Source of the DNA: Phycisphaeraceae bacterium
Lineage (GTDB): Bacteria; Planctomycetota; Phycisphaerae; Phycisphaerales; UBA1924
Reading direction: 5' to 3'
Length of the DNA stretch: 64,000 nt
Assembly: GCA_020639235.1 (NCBI GenBank)
Contig: JACKHC010000001.1
Span: 1,860,001-1,924,000, forward strand
Below, in pieces: positions 1-7,764 of this stretch; the stretch's first letter is position 1; every line of letters starts with the position of its first letter. Below the pieces are notes generated by a model. That model was given only the letters and a program-made list of their open reading frames with translations, searched no databases and was not told the origin of the DNA. The position numbers and the translations under genes were made by a program.

Positions 1-342
1 GCCCCCATGCTCGTCTACCGCGCCTCGGGTCAAGTCGAGAAGATCAACGATTGCTCCGCCCCCCCGCTGGGGATCGACCCCGAGGTCGAGTTTGAGTCCA
101 CGCAGCCCGTCCGATTCGAGCCGGGCGATGGCTTCGTGCTCCTCTCCGACGGCTACTTCGAAGCCATGAACCACCAGCGCAAGCAGTTCGGCGACGAGCG
201 CGTCTCCCATCTCCTGCTCGAGAATCCCGACGCCAGCGCCGACGGATGGCTCCAGCGCCTTCAGGACGCCGTGCGCACCTTCGCCGAAGGCGCGCCGCAA
301 CTCGATGATCAGACGGCAGTTGTCATCCGCCGCCAGAAGTAA
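1..342 (+). CDS. C-terminal part of PP2C/SpoIIE-type serine phosphatase
   Basis: The frame is open from the first base, so the gene starts outside the window; 113 codons remain. The residues around PLGID, then FEPGDGFVLLSDGYFEAMN and, near the end, LDDQTAVVIR match the closing strands of the SpoIIE/RsbU branch of PP2C phosphatases, in which an aspartate in the LLSDG and DD motifs binds the metal ions. Such enzymes usually dephosphorylate anti-sigma-factor antagonists or act as output domains of two-component proteins. The N-terminal sensor or receiver part is not visible, so the input signal cannot be stated. The next gene follows after 11 bases on the same strand and may be cotranscribed. 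Confidence 0.8.
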   Translation, partial: APMLVYRASGQVEKINDCSAPPLGIDPEVEFESTQPVRFEPGDGFVLLSDGYFEAMNHQRKQFGDERVSHLLLENPDASADGWLQRLQDAVRTFAEGAPQLDDQTAVVIRRQK

Positions 343-353
343 GGAATCCCAAA

Positions 354-644
354 ATGCCTGTCTATGTGTATGAAACCGTGCGCGAAGATGGGCAACCCGG
401 CGAGCAGTTCGAGGTCGTCCAATCCATGAAGGACGAACCACTCTCAACCCACCCCGAGACCGGCGAGCCCGTGCGCCGCGTCATCCAGTCACCGATGGTC
501 GGCGGCCGCCACTCCACAACGTCCGAGAAGGCAAAGCTTTCCGACTCGAACCTCGAACGCATGGGCTTCACCAAGTATGTAAAAGGTGACAAGGGCTACG
601 AGAAAGCCGCCGGCGACGGCCCCGATCGAATCGCGCGGGAGTAA
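354..644 (+). CDS. FmdB-like small protein lacking the zinc-ribbon cysteines
   Basis: A 96-residue protein that begins MPVYVYE, has FEVVQSMKDEPL in the middle and ETGEPVRRVI after it. This spacing follows the FmdB/CxxC-CxxC zinc-ribbon family, whose usual form is MPxYEYxCxxCGxxFE...DxPLxxCPxCGxxxxR. Here no cysteine is present at all: the first pair is replaced in YETVREDG and the second in THPETG, so zinc binding by that ribbon is not expected. The C-terminal half is charged and probably flexible. It sits 11 bases behind the phosphatase gene. Function in the family is poorly known; the call rests on the conserved framework only. Confidence 0.65.
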   Translation: MPVYVYETVREDGQPGEQFEVVQSMKDEPLSTHPETGEPVRRVIQSPMVGGRHSTTSEKAKLSDSNLERMGFTKYVKGDKGYEKAAGDGPDRIARE

Positions 645-1115
645 GCACCTCCGCCGCATCGCGCGCGTTCTTACCCAGATTCACAGCAGAAGCCGAAGTG
701 TCTCCCGCGCTTTCGTATTTATGAATGCGCGCATTGATGCAAAGGCATGGCTTACTGGTGCTTATGCGATTCACGATGCGCCCATCCGTAAACGAACGCG
801 AGTCGCTCAGGAACGAAGACACTTTTGACTCGCAAAAAATAGCGTTTTATCGGAGTTGCTTGTACAACGAGAATTACTGACATTCGACGCGAAACCCGCA
901 AAGTTGGTTGTACACCCACCGAAAGTTGGGCTACTTTAGGGTTGCGGCGCTGCACGAGCGCAGCGCACGGTGGGAGTCGCCGGGTGGGGCGAGTCCTTGA
1001 AATAAGTTCGAGAGAGAGCACCACGATCGTGTTCTGAACTGTGTTGTCTTAACGAGAAGTCGCCGCGGCTGTGGGCCCCGGCGAAGAGGTGTTCTTGTAT
1101 TTGGAGTGTGTACCA
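645..1115 (+). promoter_or_regulatory. Non-coding spacer with short direct repeats upstream of exported-protein gene
   Basis: No convincing gene in 471 bases. The stretch is richer in A and T than its surroundings around 830-925. It holds the palindrome TTGTACAA at 860-867, a second TTGTACA at 908-914, and two copies of AAAGTTGG at 900-907 and 922-929, which are 22 bases apart or about two helical turns. This could be a promoter or operator region for the exported paralog at 1116, but no clear -35/-10 pair was identified. Confidence 0.3.
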
Positions 1116-2588
1116 ATGAGAAAGATTGCGACTTGTACCGCGATGCTGGCCGTTGCCGGCTTCGCCACCACCGCCTTCAGCGCTTCGCCTAAGGCCACCG
1201 ACGGCGCTTCCGCGCTCAAGGTCAATAACAGCGTCTCCGTTGACGCCCGCACCGCCGGCATGAACCGCGGCTTCCAGGCCCCCGACCTCCAGGGCTCCGG
1301 CCCGGTCCCCGGTGGCGTGGTCGGTTCTTGCCAGTGCTTCTGGGACAACGGCGCGTTCGATCCGGCCGTCGGCAATGGTCAGGGCTCGGCGATGGATGCC
1401 GCCCTCGACGGCCTCTGCGCTGACGACTTCTTCCTGCCCGAGTGCTCGATCTATCGTCTCGATACGATCTGCGCCGAGATGCTCGTCACCGACCCGATGG
1501 CCGCCGGCCTCTCGTTCGGTCTCGCCATCTTCGCCGACTGCAACGGCAAGCCCTACGGCGCGCCGCTTTATGTCTTCGACGATCAGGCCGACGTCAGCAT
1601 CACCGACTCCGGCACCGATTGGTTCGGATACGACCTCCTCGAGGTCTGCTTCTCCATCGGCGATTGCAACCTCCGCGGCGGCTGCACCTACTGGGTCGCC
1701 CCCTACGGCATCGGCAACGGCTCCGGTATGGACGAGTACTACTTTGCCACCTCTACCGCCATCGGTGAGGCCGTCCAGCTCAACCAGGGCCACTTCACCG
1801 ATCCGTGGTCCTTCGACCCCGTCGTTGACTGGACCCCCGTCGAGGTCACCAACGTCAAGAAGCGCGACTTCGCCTTCTCCGTTTGCGTCACCGAGTGCGA
1901 TCTCCTGTGCGACAACGGCCAGGCCGACCTCTCCCGCTCGCTCCACAAGAACGTGAGCGTCAACCTCCCGCACTTCCGCGCGGCCGACAACTTCGCCGTG
2001 CCCCCGTGCGTTGACTACGAAGTCTGCATGGTCGAGGTCTGCATCCTCACCTCCTGCCAGTGCGCGACCGTCGCGGTCGAGATCTATGGCACGGACCCGA
2101 TCACCATGCTCCCCACGGGCGACCCGGTCGCGACGCTGACCGACCCCAAGGAGTTCGATCTCGAGTTCTCCACCACCGATAACACCGGCATCACCGTCAA
2201 CGCCAAGCGCCTCCAGTTCGGCGCCGCGCTCGACGCCGGCGTCATCCTCGAAGGCGGCAAGACCTACTGGGTCTCGATCGTTGAGGGCGGCACCCTCTCC
2301 GGCACCGACCGCCTCTACTACTGCTACGCCTACAAGTGCGAGAAGCCCGCGGATTGCCAGATCAAGATCACCGAGGCCGCGTTCTACAAGCCCGTCCTCG
2401 CCGCCTGGCACCCCTACTCGCAGTTCGTCAGCAACGGCGACCTGCCCAACGAGCTCGCGTTCGCTGTGTTCGCCCAGCCCGTCGCCGAGGAGGAGCCCAT
2501 CGACTCCACCACCCCCAAGAGCAACAAGCGGGTCGGCTCCGGCCTCACCGCTTCGGGCAACGGTGGCTCGGGCATCATCCGTCGCTAA
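1116..2588 (+). CDS. Exported cysteine-rich protein of unknown function, paralog 1
   Basis: 490 residues. The ATG at 1116 gives a clean signal peptide (MRKIATCTAMLAVAGFA, cleavage near residues 22-24), so upstream in-frame starts were not used. The mature part shows an internal duplication: residues 71-260 begin CQCFWDNG and contain ADDFFLPEC, GGCTYWV and YYFAT, while residues 261-456 begin LCDNGQADL and contain RAADNF, GGKTYWVS and LYYCYAY at matching spacings. Many cysteines suggest disulfides after export. The C-terminal tail is Gly/Ser-rich and ends GSGIIRR with no PEP-CTERM or dockerin. A close paralog follows at 2840. I do not recognise the family; surface or extracellular location is inferred. 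Confidence 0.8.
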   Translation: MRKIATCTAMLAVAGFATTAFSASPKATDGASALKVNNSVSVDARTAGMNRGFQAPDLQGSGPVPGGVVGSCQCFWDNGAFDPAVGNGQGSAMDAALDGLCADDFFLPECSIYRLDTICAEMLVTDPMAAGLSFGLAIFADCNGKPYGAPLYVFDDQADVSITDSGTDWFGYDLLEVCFSIGDCNLRGGCTYWVAPYGIGNGSGMDEYYFATSTAIGEAVQLNQGHFTDPWSFDPVVDWTPVEVTNVKKRDFAFSVCVTECDLLCDNGQADLSRSLHKNVSVNLPHFRAADNFAVPPCVDYEVCMVEVCILTSCQCATVAVEIYGTDPITMLPTGDPVATLTDPKEFDLEFSTTDNTGITVNAKRLQFGAALDAGVILEGGKTYWVSIVEGGTLSGTDRLYYCYAYKCEKPADCQIKITEAAFYKPVLAAWHPYSQFVSNGDLPNELAFAVFAQPVAEEEPIDSTTPKSNKRVGSGLTASGNGGSGIIRR

Positions 2589-2641
2589 TCGGATCGAACT
2601 GACTCCCTGAGTCATTCATCCGAGATCCGAATGGATCTTCC

Positions 2642-2669
2642 CCTCCCGGGGCGGAAACGCCCCGGGAGG
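2642..2669 (+). terminator. 12-bp hairpin with GAAA tetraloop between the two paralogs
   Basis: CCTCCCGGGGCG pairs perfectly with CGCCCCGGGAGG around a GNRA-type loop GAAA. It lies about 55 bases after the first paralog's stop. There is no T-run after it, so it may be a processing or attenuating structure, not a complete intrinsic terminator. Confidence 0.55.
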
Positions 2670-2839
2670 TCTTGCGAGAGAAGCAGCTGGGAGTAGAGAT
2701 GGAAGCGGGCCATGGATCGGGCCCACACACCGGCAACAGCGCCGGTGCAGCGGACCGCAGCCGGAGGGCCGCGAGGAGCATGCCAAGGATCGGTTTCACG
2801 GATCGAAATCTTTTGCCAACAGCGCGCAGGGTTGTAAGC

Positions 2840-4423
2840 ATGAAGTTCACGAGCACACTCACCAGACTAATGGCGGCAGGATCCATCCTCGCCATCGCCG
2901 GCTTCGCCGACGCCCAACACAAACAAACCGACTCCGGAATTCGCCAGGAACTCACCGTCGGTGGCGCGCCGGCGCTCCCCGACGCGGGCACCCCGCGCCC
3001 CAACCCCAACGCATCGCCATACCCCATCACGGCGCGCGAATACGCCGCCATGATGATCGATCGAACCATAGTCGAGACCACCGACGAGCCCTTCGATCTC
3101 CAAGCGGGAATGGGCATCGTCGGCTCATGCCTCTGCTTCTGGGACAACGGCCGCTTCGATAACTGGAACGGCCAGGGCTCCGCCGAAGGCGCCGCGTTCA
3201 CCGCCCGGTGCGCCGACGACTTCTTCCTCCCCGAGTGCTCGGTCTACCGCCTCGATGAAATCTCCGCTGTCATGCTCGTCGACTCGCCCAATGCGGATCC
3301 CGCCGCGTTCCTCGAGATCTACGCCGACTGCAACGGCCGCCCCACCGGCGAACCGATCGGCACCTTCGAGATGTCGTCCGCGCAGCTCCTCGGCAACTTC
3401 ATCGGCGGGCTCGAGATCTGGGAGTTCTCCTTCGACACCTCCGACTGCAACCTCCGCGGCGGATGCACCTACTGGGCCAGCCCCGTCGGAATCGGCGACG
3501 GCTCCGGCGAAGACGTCTACTACTTCGCCACCGCCGGCAATCTGGTGCAGGGCAACGAAGCCCCGATCCCCGCGATCGCACCGGTCCAGCTCAATCAGGG
3601 CCACTTCACCAACCCGTGGGGTTTTGTCCCCTACACGGACTGGACACCCGTCGAAGTCACAAACGTTAAGAAGCACGACTTCGCGTTCGCCGTCTGCGTC
3701 ACCGAGTGTGAACTCCTCTGGGACAACGGCCAGGCCGACCTCTCACGCGATCTCAACAAGGCCGTCAGCGCCAACCTGCCGCACTTCCGCGCCGCCGACA
3801 ACTTCGCGCTCGCGCCGTGCACCGACTGGACGCTGTGCATGATCGAACTCTGCGTGCTCACTTCCTGCGAGTGCGCAACGGTCTCCCTCGAGATCTACGA
3901 GTCTGACCCGCTCACGATGCTCCCGACCGGCACGCCGGTCTTCACCGCGACCGATCCCAAGGTCTTCGACCTCAACTACTCCCAGGCCGACAACACCGGC
4001 GTCATCGTCCAGGCCAAGCGACTCCAGTTCGGAGCGCAACTCGACCTCGGCGCAACGCTCACCGGCGGCAAGACCTACTGGGTCTCCATCGTCGAGGGCG
4101 GCACGCTCACCGGCACCGACCGTCTCTACTTCTGCTACGCCTACAAGTGCAAGAAGCCCGCCGACTGCCAGATCGGAATCACCGAGGCCGCGTTCTACAA
4201 GCCGGTCCTCGCCGAATGGCGCCCCTATTCCCAGTTCGTCTCCAACGGCGCCGAACCCAATGAACTCGCCTTCTCCGTCTACGGAAAGACCGAGGTCACC
4301 GGGAGCACCGAGGAGCCGACACCCAACAATGTCCCCAAGATCTATGCGGGTGACGCACCCGACCGCCGAAACACCGGCGCGAACATGAATCGCACCGGGC
4401 CATCAGGCGCCGGCGGCCAGTAA
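2840..4423 (+). CDS. Exported cysteine-rich protein of unknown function, paralog 2
   Basis: 527 residues from the ATG at 2840, chosen because it opens a signal peptide (MKFTSTLTRLMAAGSILAIAGFADA); the open frame upstream has no such features. It aligns along its full length with the preceding gene: CLCFWDNG, RCADDFFLPECSVYRLD, CNLRGGCTYW, VEVTNVKKHDFAF, DNGQADLSRDL, AKRLQFGA, GGKTYWVSIVEGGTL and KPADCQI all recur. It carries the same two-fold internal repeat. Compared with paralog 1 it has a longer N-terminal linker and an insertion near residues 235-250 with an isoleucine/proline-rich stretch. The tandem arrangement points to gene duplication in this lineage. Function is unknown. Confidence 0.8.
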   Translation: MKFTSTLTRLMAAGSILAIAGFADAQHKQTDSGIRQELTVGGAPALPDAGTPRPNPNASPYPITAREYAAMMIDRTIVETTDEPFDLQAGMGIVGSCLCFWDNGRFDNWNGQGSAEGAAFTARCADDFFLPECSVYRLDEISAVMLVDSPNADPAAFLEIYADCNGRPTGEPIGTFEMSSAQLLGNFIGGLEIWEFSFDTSDCNLRGGCTYWASPVGIGDGSGEDVYYFATAGNLVQGNEAPIPAIAPVQLNQGHFTNPWGFVPYTDWTPVEVTNVKKHDFAFAVCVTECELLWDNGQADLSRDLNKAVSANLPHFRAADNFALAPCTDWTLCMIELCVLTSCECATVSLEIYESDPLTMLPTGTPVFTATDPKVFDLNYSQADNTGVIVQAKRLQFGAQLDLGATLTGGKTYWVSIVEGGTLTGTDRLYFCYAYKCKKPADCQIGITEAAFYKPVLAEWRPYSQFVSNGAEPNELAFSVYGKTEVTGSTEEPTPNNVPKIYAGDAPDRRNTGANMNRTGPSGAGGQ

Positions 4424-4453
4424 TCGACAGGCCCGCACAACGCAGAATCCAAC

Positions 4454-4486
4454 AAACGCCGCCCCATCGAGGGCGGCGTTTTTGTT
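4454..4486 (+). terminator. Rho-independent terminator after paralog 2
   Basis: An 11-bp stem AAACGCCGCCC / GGGCGGCGTTT with loop CATCGA, followed by more T residues (TTTTTG). It is placed 30 bases after the stop of the second exported paralog and reads correctly for + strand transcription. Confidence 0.85.
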
Positions 4487-4539
4487 CGCGGTATCCGGTT
4501 TCGCCGCCGCCTCAGGACTCCAGCAGGCGGACGGGGCAA

Positions 4540-4613
4540 TATGCGTGGCGGGGCTCGAACCTGCAACCTTCGGCTTCGGAGGCCGACGCTCTATCCAATT
4601 GAGCTACACGCAC
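4540..4613 (-). tRNA. tRNA-Arg, anticodon CCG
   Basis: On the minus strand the sequence folds as a cloverleaf: acceptor GTGCGTG pairs with CACGCAT (one G-T pair), D arm GCTC/GAGC, anticodon arm TCGGC-CTCCGAA-GCCGA with CCG at positions 34-36, T loop TTCGAGC. This reads CGG arginine codons. The T stem GCAGG/CCCGC contains one A-C mismatch. The discriminator base is A and CCA is not encoded, so the CCA tail must be added after transcription. Confidence 0.9.
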
Positions 4614-4711
4614 CTCGCGCCGCTGCAGAGCAGCGGCCCAACACGCAATGCTACGATCCTCGACCGCACCATGCAATAACTCGCACCGTCCAAGGCCACG
4701 CGATCAACCCC

Positions 4712-5857
4712 ATGCCCGCCCCCATCGACCCCCGCACCCAGGCCGGACACTCGCCCGTCCGGACCGTCATGGCCCTCACATGGGCGTGCTCCCTCGGCAC
4801 CGGTGTCGGGTGGAACGGTATCTTCTTCATCGCCGAGTCGGCGCTCCGCTACACCGATCGCGCCAACATCATCATGGCGTTCGCGCTCGGAATCGCCTAC
4901 ACGGGCTGCGCCTGGTGCTCCGCGCCCCTGCACGCGCTGGTCATGCGCAGCCGGCGACTCACCACGCGAGGCATGCTCGTCACCGTCTCCGCGGCCATGG
5001 GCGCATCCTGCCTCTTGCCCTTCGCCCTCCCACGAGGCGATGACGCCCAACCCACCGAACCCGCTTTCTGGGTGTTCGCCGTCGGGTACCTCTGCCTCTC
5101 CGGGCTCCTGTGGCCCTTCATCGAGTCATTCGTCTCGGGCGGCCGCCAGGGCGCGCAACTCCGCCGCGCCACCGCGCTCTTCAATGTCACATGGGCGTCC
5201 GCGGTCATGGCCGCCATGTGGGTCCTCGCCCCCGTCGTCGAGAATCATCCCTGGGCCGCCATCGCCGGGCTGGGCGTGCTCCACCTCGCGACGATCCCCC
5301 TCGTGCTGCTCCTGCCCCGCGAACCCCGCCCGCACGGATCCGCGGCCCACGCGCACTCCGACGACGAACGCGCGCTCTACGTCAAACTACGCAGAGCATT
5401 CCGCGCGCTCCTCATCGTCTCATACATCATGGTCGCCGCGGTCAGCCCCGTCCTCCCCACACTCATGCAGCGCCTCGAGATCGACATCACGCAAAAGCCC
5501 CTGATCGCGTCGATCTGGATGACGCTCCGCTTCCTCGCATTCGTCACGCTCTGGAAGTGGGCCGGGTGGCACGGAAAACTCACCGTCGCCGCGTGGACCG
5601 CCATCCTCCTCGGCATCGGCTTCGGCCTGACTTTCTTCGCCACCGCCGTGCCCGTGCTCATCATCGGACTCGCGACCATCGGCGTCGGCGCCGGCGCCGC
5701 CTATTTCGGCGCCCTCTATTACGCCATGGAACTCGACTCCGCCAATGTCGACGCCGGCGGCAAGCATGAAGCGATCATCGGCGCCGGGTACGCCATCGGT
5801 CCCATCGTCGCCGCCGCACTCCTCTGGGTCCTGAGTGTCATCGCCAATCCCCAATGA
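4712..5857 (+). CDS. Major facilitator superfamily-like transporter
   Basis: 381 residues from the ATG at 4712 (MPAPIDPRTQ). The open frame extends upstream through the tRNA gene, which cannot be coding, so this first ATG after the tRNA was taken. The protein has roughly eleven hydrophobic segments in two halves joined by a charged loop (PREPRPHGSAAHAHSDDE, about residues 205-222), the layout of MFS permeases. The second half includes PVLPTLMQRLEID and GVGAGAAYFGALYYAMELDS, which recalls a helix with the small-residue packing seen in sugar or drug MFS proteins. Substrate cannot be predicted. It stands alone between a tRNA and a convergent gene. Confidence 0.75.
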   Translation: MPAPIDPRTQAGHSPVRTVMALTWACSLGTGVGWNGIFFIAESALRYTDRANIIMAFALGIAYTGCAWCSAPLHALVMRSRRLTTRGMLVTVSAAMGASCLLPFALPRGDDAQPTEPAFWVFAVGYLCLSGLLWPFIESFVSGGRQGAQLRRATALFNVTWASAVMAAMWVLAPVVENHPWAAIAGLGVLHLATIPLVLLLPREPRPHGSAAHAHSDDERALYVKLRRAFRALLIVSYIMVAAVSPVLPTLMQRLEIDITQKPLIASIWMTLRFLAFVTLWKWAGWHGKLTVAAWTAILLGIGFGLTFFATAVPVLIIGLATIGVGAGAAYFGALYYAMELDSANVDAGGKHEAIIGAGYAIGPIVAAALLWVLSVIANPQ

Positions 5858-5865
5858 AAACAACC

Positions 5866-5895
5866 CCAGGCCTGCATGGCTGCAAGCCCGGGGCG
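5866..5895 (+). terminator. Imperfect hairpin after the MFS gene; spacer to 6149 otherwise empty
   Basis: CCCCAGGCCTGCA and TGCAAGCCCGGGG form a 13-bp stem with two A-C mismatches around TGGC, 8 bases after the stop codon. No T-run follows. From 5896 to 6149 I see no gene or recognisable element; that stretch is less GC-rich than its neighbours. Confidence 0.45.
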
Positions 5896-6149
5896 TTGAG
5901 TAGAAGGGAAGCCCGGGTTAGTGAGGACCATCAAAGTGCCAGCGCACCGAAGTCCGTTCGCTTCACCGCATTCCGTTGCGGCAGTGACTTGTCAGTCCGT
6001 TAAGTTGGGAAAGGTCCGACCCTCTCGCACCAAGAATGTACCACTGCGCGAGCCCGAAAGCAACGAGTTTCGCTCGCCGGACACCTATTCGCACGCCCCG
6101 ATTGCGGGTCGCAACGAATATCGAAACACGCAAAAATGGGCATCTAAGG

Positions 6150-6692
6150 TTATCTGGACGCTGGAGGGTCGCGATACAAGTCCAGATAGAAATCCAGCAA
6201 CGGCCGACCAGGCGTCTGACGCTCGCGCGCCAACTGGAATCCGAACCGCTCGAAAATCTTGATCGCCTGGGTGCGCTCCACATGCGTGTCCAGCACCAGC
6301 TTCAGAATCGAGTTGTCCCGGCAATATCCAAGCGCATGTGTCACCAACGCCGTCCCGATCCCCTTCTTCCGATGCGCAGGCAACACCCGCAAGCGACACA
6401 ACTCGGCAGCGTGCGTGTTCGTCAGCCGCAATCCGATCATCCCCACGACCGTCTCAACTCCAAGGTCCGCAACCCAGAGCCGATGCTCCGAAGGCGGCAG
6501 GTACGAACCCGCAAGGTCCCGCACATCAACGCCCTCATCGCTGTACCCCTCGGCCCGCTCGACCCGCCCCTCCTCGAAAACGCGGATCACGCCATCTTGG
6601 TCGCATCGCTCCGCAAGACGAACCACAAGCCCCTCAGGGGCCGGCCAGGATGTCTCGGTACCCACAGGTGTCATGGTCGAACGAACAAGCAT
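6150..6692 (-). CDS. GNAT family N-acetyltransferase
   Basis: 180 residues from the ATG at 6692; a second ATG at 6674 is also possible and the upstream in-frame ATG at 6737 would overlap the preceding gene. The acetyl-CoA binding motif A of GNAT enzymes is seen as LCRLRVLPAHRKKGIGTALV (R/Q-x-x-G-x-G/A pattern RKKGIG), preceded by the strand VVGMIGLRL and followed by LVLDTHVERTQAIKIFERFGF, where AIKIFERFGF is the typical motif B. The acceptor substrate is unknown. The gene lies downstream of the gluzincin gene on the same strand and probably shares its transcript. Confidence 0.85.
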   Translation of the reverse strand: MLVRSTMTPVGTETSWPAPEGLVVRLAERCDQDGVIRVFEEGRVERAEGYSDEGVDVRDLAGSYLPPSEHRLWVADLGVETVVGMIGLRLTNTHAAELCRLRVLPAHRKKGIGTALVTHALGYCRDNSILKLVLDTHVERTQAIKIFERFGFQLARERQTPGRPLLDFYLDLYRDPPASR

Positions 6693-6723
6693 ACACAACG
6701 CCCGTCCGCCTCCCATCCCGCCC

Positions 6724-7764
6724 TCACTCCAATCCATCACCCGCATCGCCCGCCGGTGACTCCCCAGCGACCACGCGCTCACGCCCCCCGACACCCACAA
6801 CCCGCTCGATGAACGCCACGTAGGCCTCACCGAGGGCCGCCAGGTCCTCCCCGAAGTATTCCCGCATCACCGCGGGCCCGATCCGCCGCCCGATCGACTC
6901 GGCCGCCTCCTCCCGAGTCCGGTTCGCAAGCAGACGACCATTGAGCCGGCCCGACGCCGCGTCCGCCAGCAAGGTCCGCAGCCCCTCCCGGTGCTTCCCC
7001 TCCTCCCCCTCGTTCAGAAAGTGCACCAACGCCCAGACCTGCGCGTAGTAATCCAGCGCCGCCGTGCTCTCCCCCGCAAACAACCCCTTCGGGTCCGTGC
7101 TCAAGAGCACCTCAAGCGACTTGATCCGCCCCCCCGCGTGCGCCTTGCGCAGCTGATCGAACCGCTCCAGGTTCGCCCAGGGCCGGAACGCCGCCCTCGC
7201 CCCGTCCCACCGGTGCCCCTCCATGAACGACGCCAGCCCCTCCTCCATCCACACCGGCAGCCCATCCCGAAAAACCTGCTGCGTGTACTGGTGCCAACCC
7301 TCGTGCGCCGAGATCGCCACCGTCCCGTACAGCCCGATGTCGTAGTACACCCCGATCCCCCGCGACGCGTACCCGCCCGACGGAATCAAGAGCAACTGCT
7401 CCGACTGCTCGCCCATCAGCAACTTCGTCACCGTCTCCCACTGCCGCCGCTCATCCATCAGGTACACATCAAGCCGCCGCGTCGGCGCGGGCAAGTCAAC
7501 AATCGCGCTGCGGTACTGCGCCAGCGCGAGTTCGAGCGTCTCCGTGAGCCGCCCCTTGAGCACCGTGTCCCGCTCCGTCGTGTACACGCGGTAGTGGGGG
7601 GTCCGCAGAATCTCGCCCTTGATGCCCCGGAAGTCCCACGCCTCCTTCGATGGCGGACTCCCATCGGCACCCGAAGGGGCACTGGGGGGAGCCGGCTGCG
7701 CAAGCAACACAGTCGCAGCACTCAGCGCGCCAACCGACGCAAAATGTCTCGCGAGTCGCTTCAT
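6724..7764 (-). CDS. Exported gluzincin-like protein (DUF1570/peptidase MA type)
   Basis: 346 residues with an N-terminal signal peptide (MKRLARHFASVGALSAATVLLA, then a Pro/Ser-rich linker). The zinc motif is SAHEGWHQYT, with the HExxH form HEGWH near residue 155, and a downstream glutamate is available in WMEEGLASFMEG, about twenty residues later, as in gluzincin peptidases. The region RTPHYRVYTTERD near residues 55-67 resembles the start of DUF1570 proteins. An extracytoplasmic protease role is inferred from motifs. The ATG overlaps the valS stop by four bases (ATGA), so the two are translationally coupled. C-terminal 20 residues are Gly-rich. Confidence 0.8.
   Translation of the reverse strand: MKRLARHFASVGALSAATVLLAQPAPPSAPSGADGSPPSKEAWDFRGIKGEILRTPHYRVYTTERDTVLKGRLTETLELALAQYRSAIVDLPAPTRRLDVYLMDERRQWETVTKLLMGEQSEQLLLIPSGGYASRGIGVYYDIGLYGTVAISAHEGWHQYTQQVFRDGLPVWMEEGLASFMEGHRWDGARAAFRPWANLERFDQLRKAHAGGRIKSLEVLLSTDPKGLFAGESTAALDYYAQVWALVHFLNEGEEGKHREGLRTLLADAASGRLNGRLLANRTREEAAESIGRRIGPAVMREYFGEDLAALGEAYVAFIERVVGVGGRERVVAGESPAGDAGDGLE

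Noticed and set aside
936..2615. 559-codon open frame on the minus strand
   Set aside because: It lies antisense to the exported paralog and its translation is a low-complexity Gly/Val/Glu/Asp text, the usual shadow of a C-rich GC3 coding strand.
4541..4711. Upstream extension of the MFS gene
   Set aside because: It would translate through the tRNA-Arg gene; the ATG at 4712 is the first plausible start after it.
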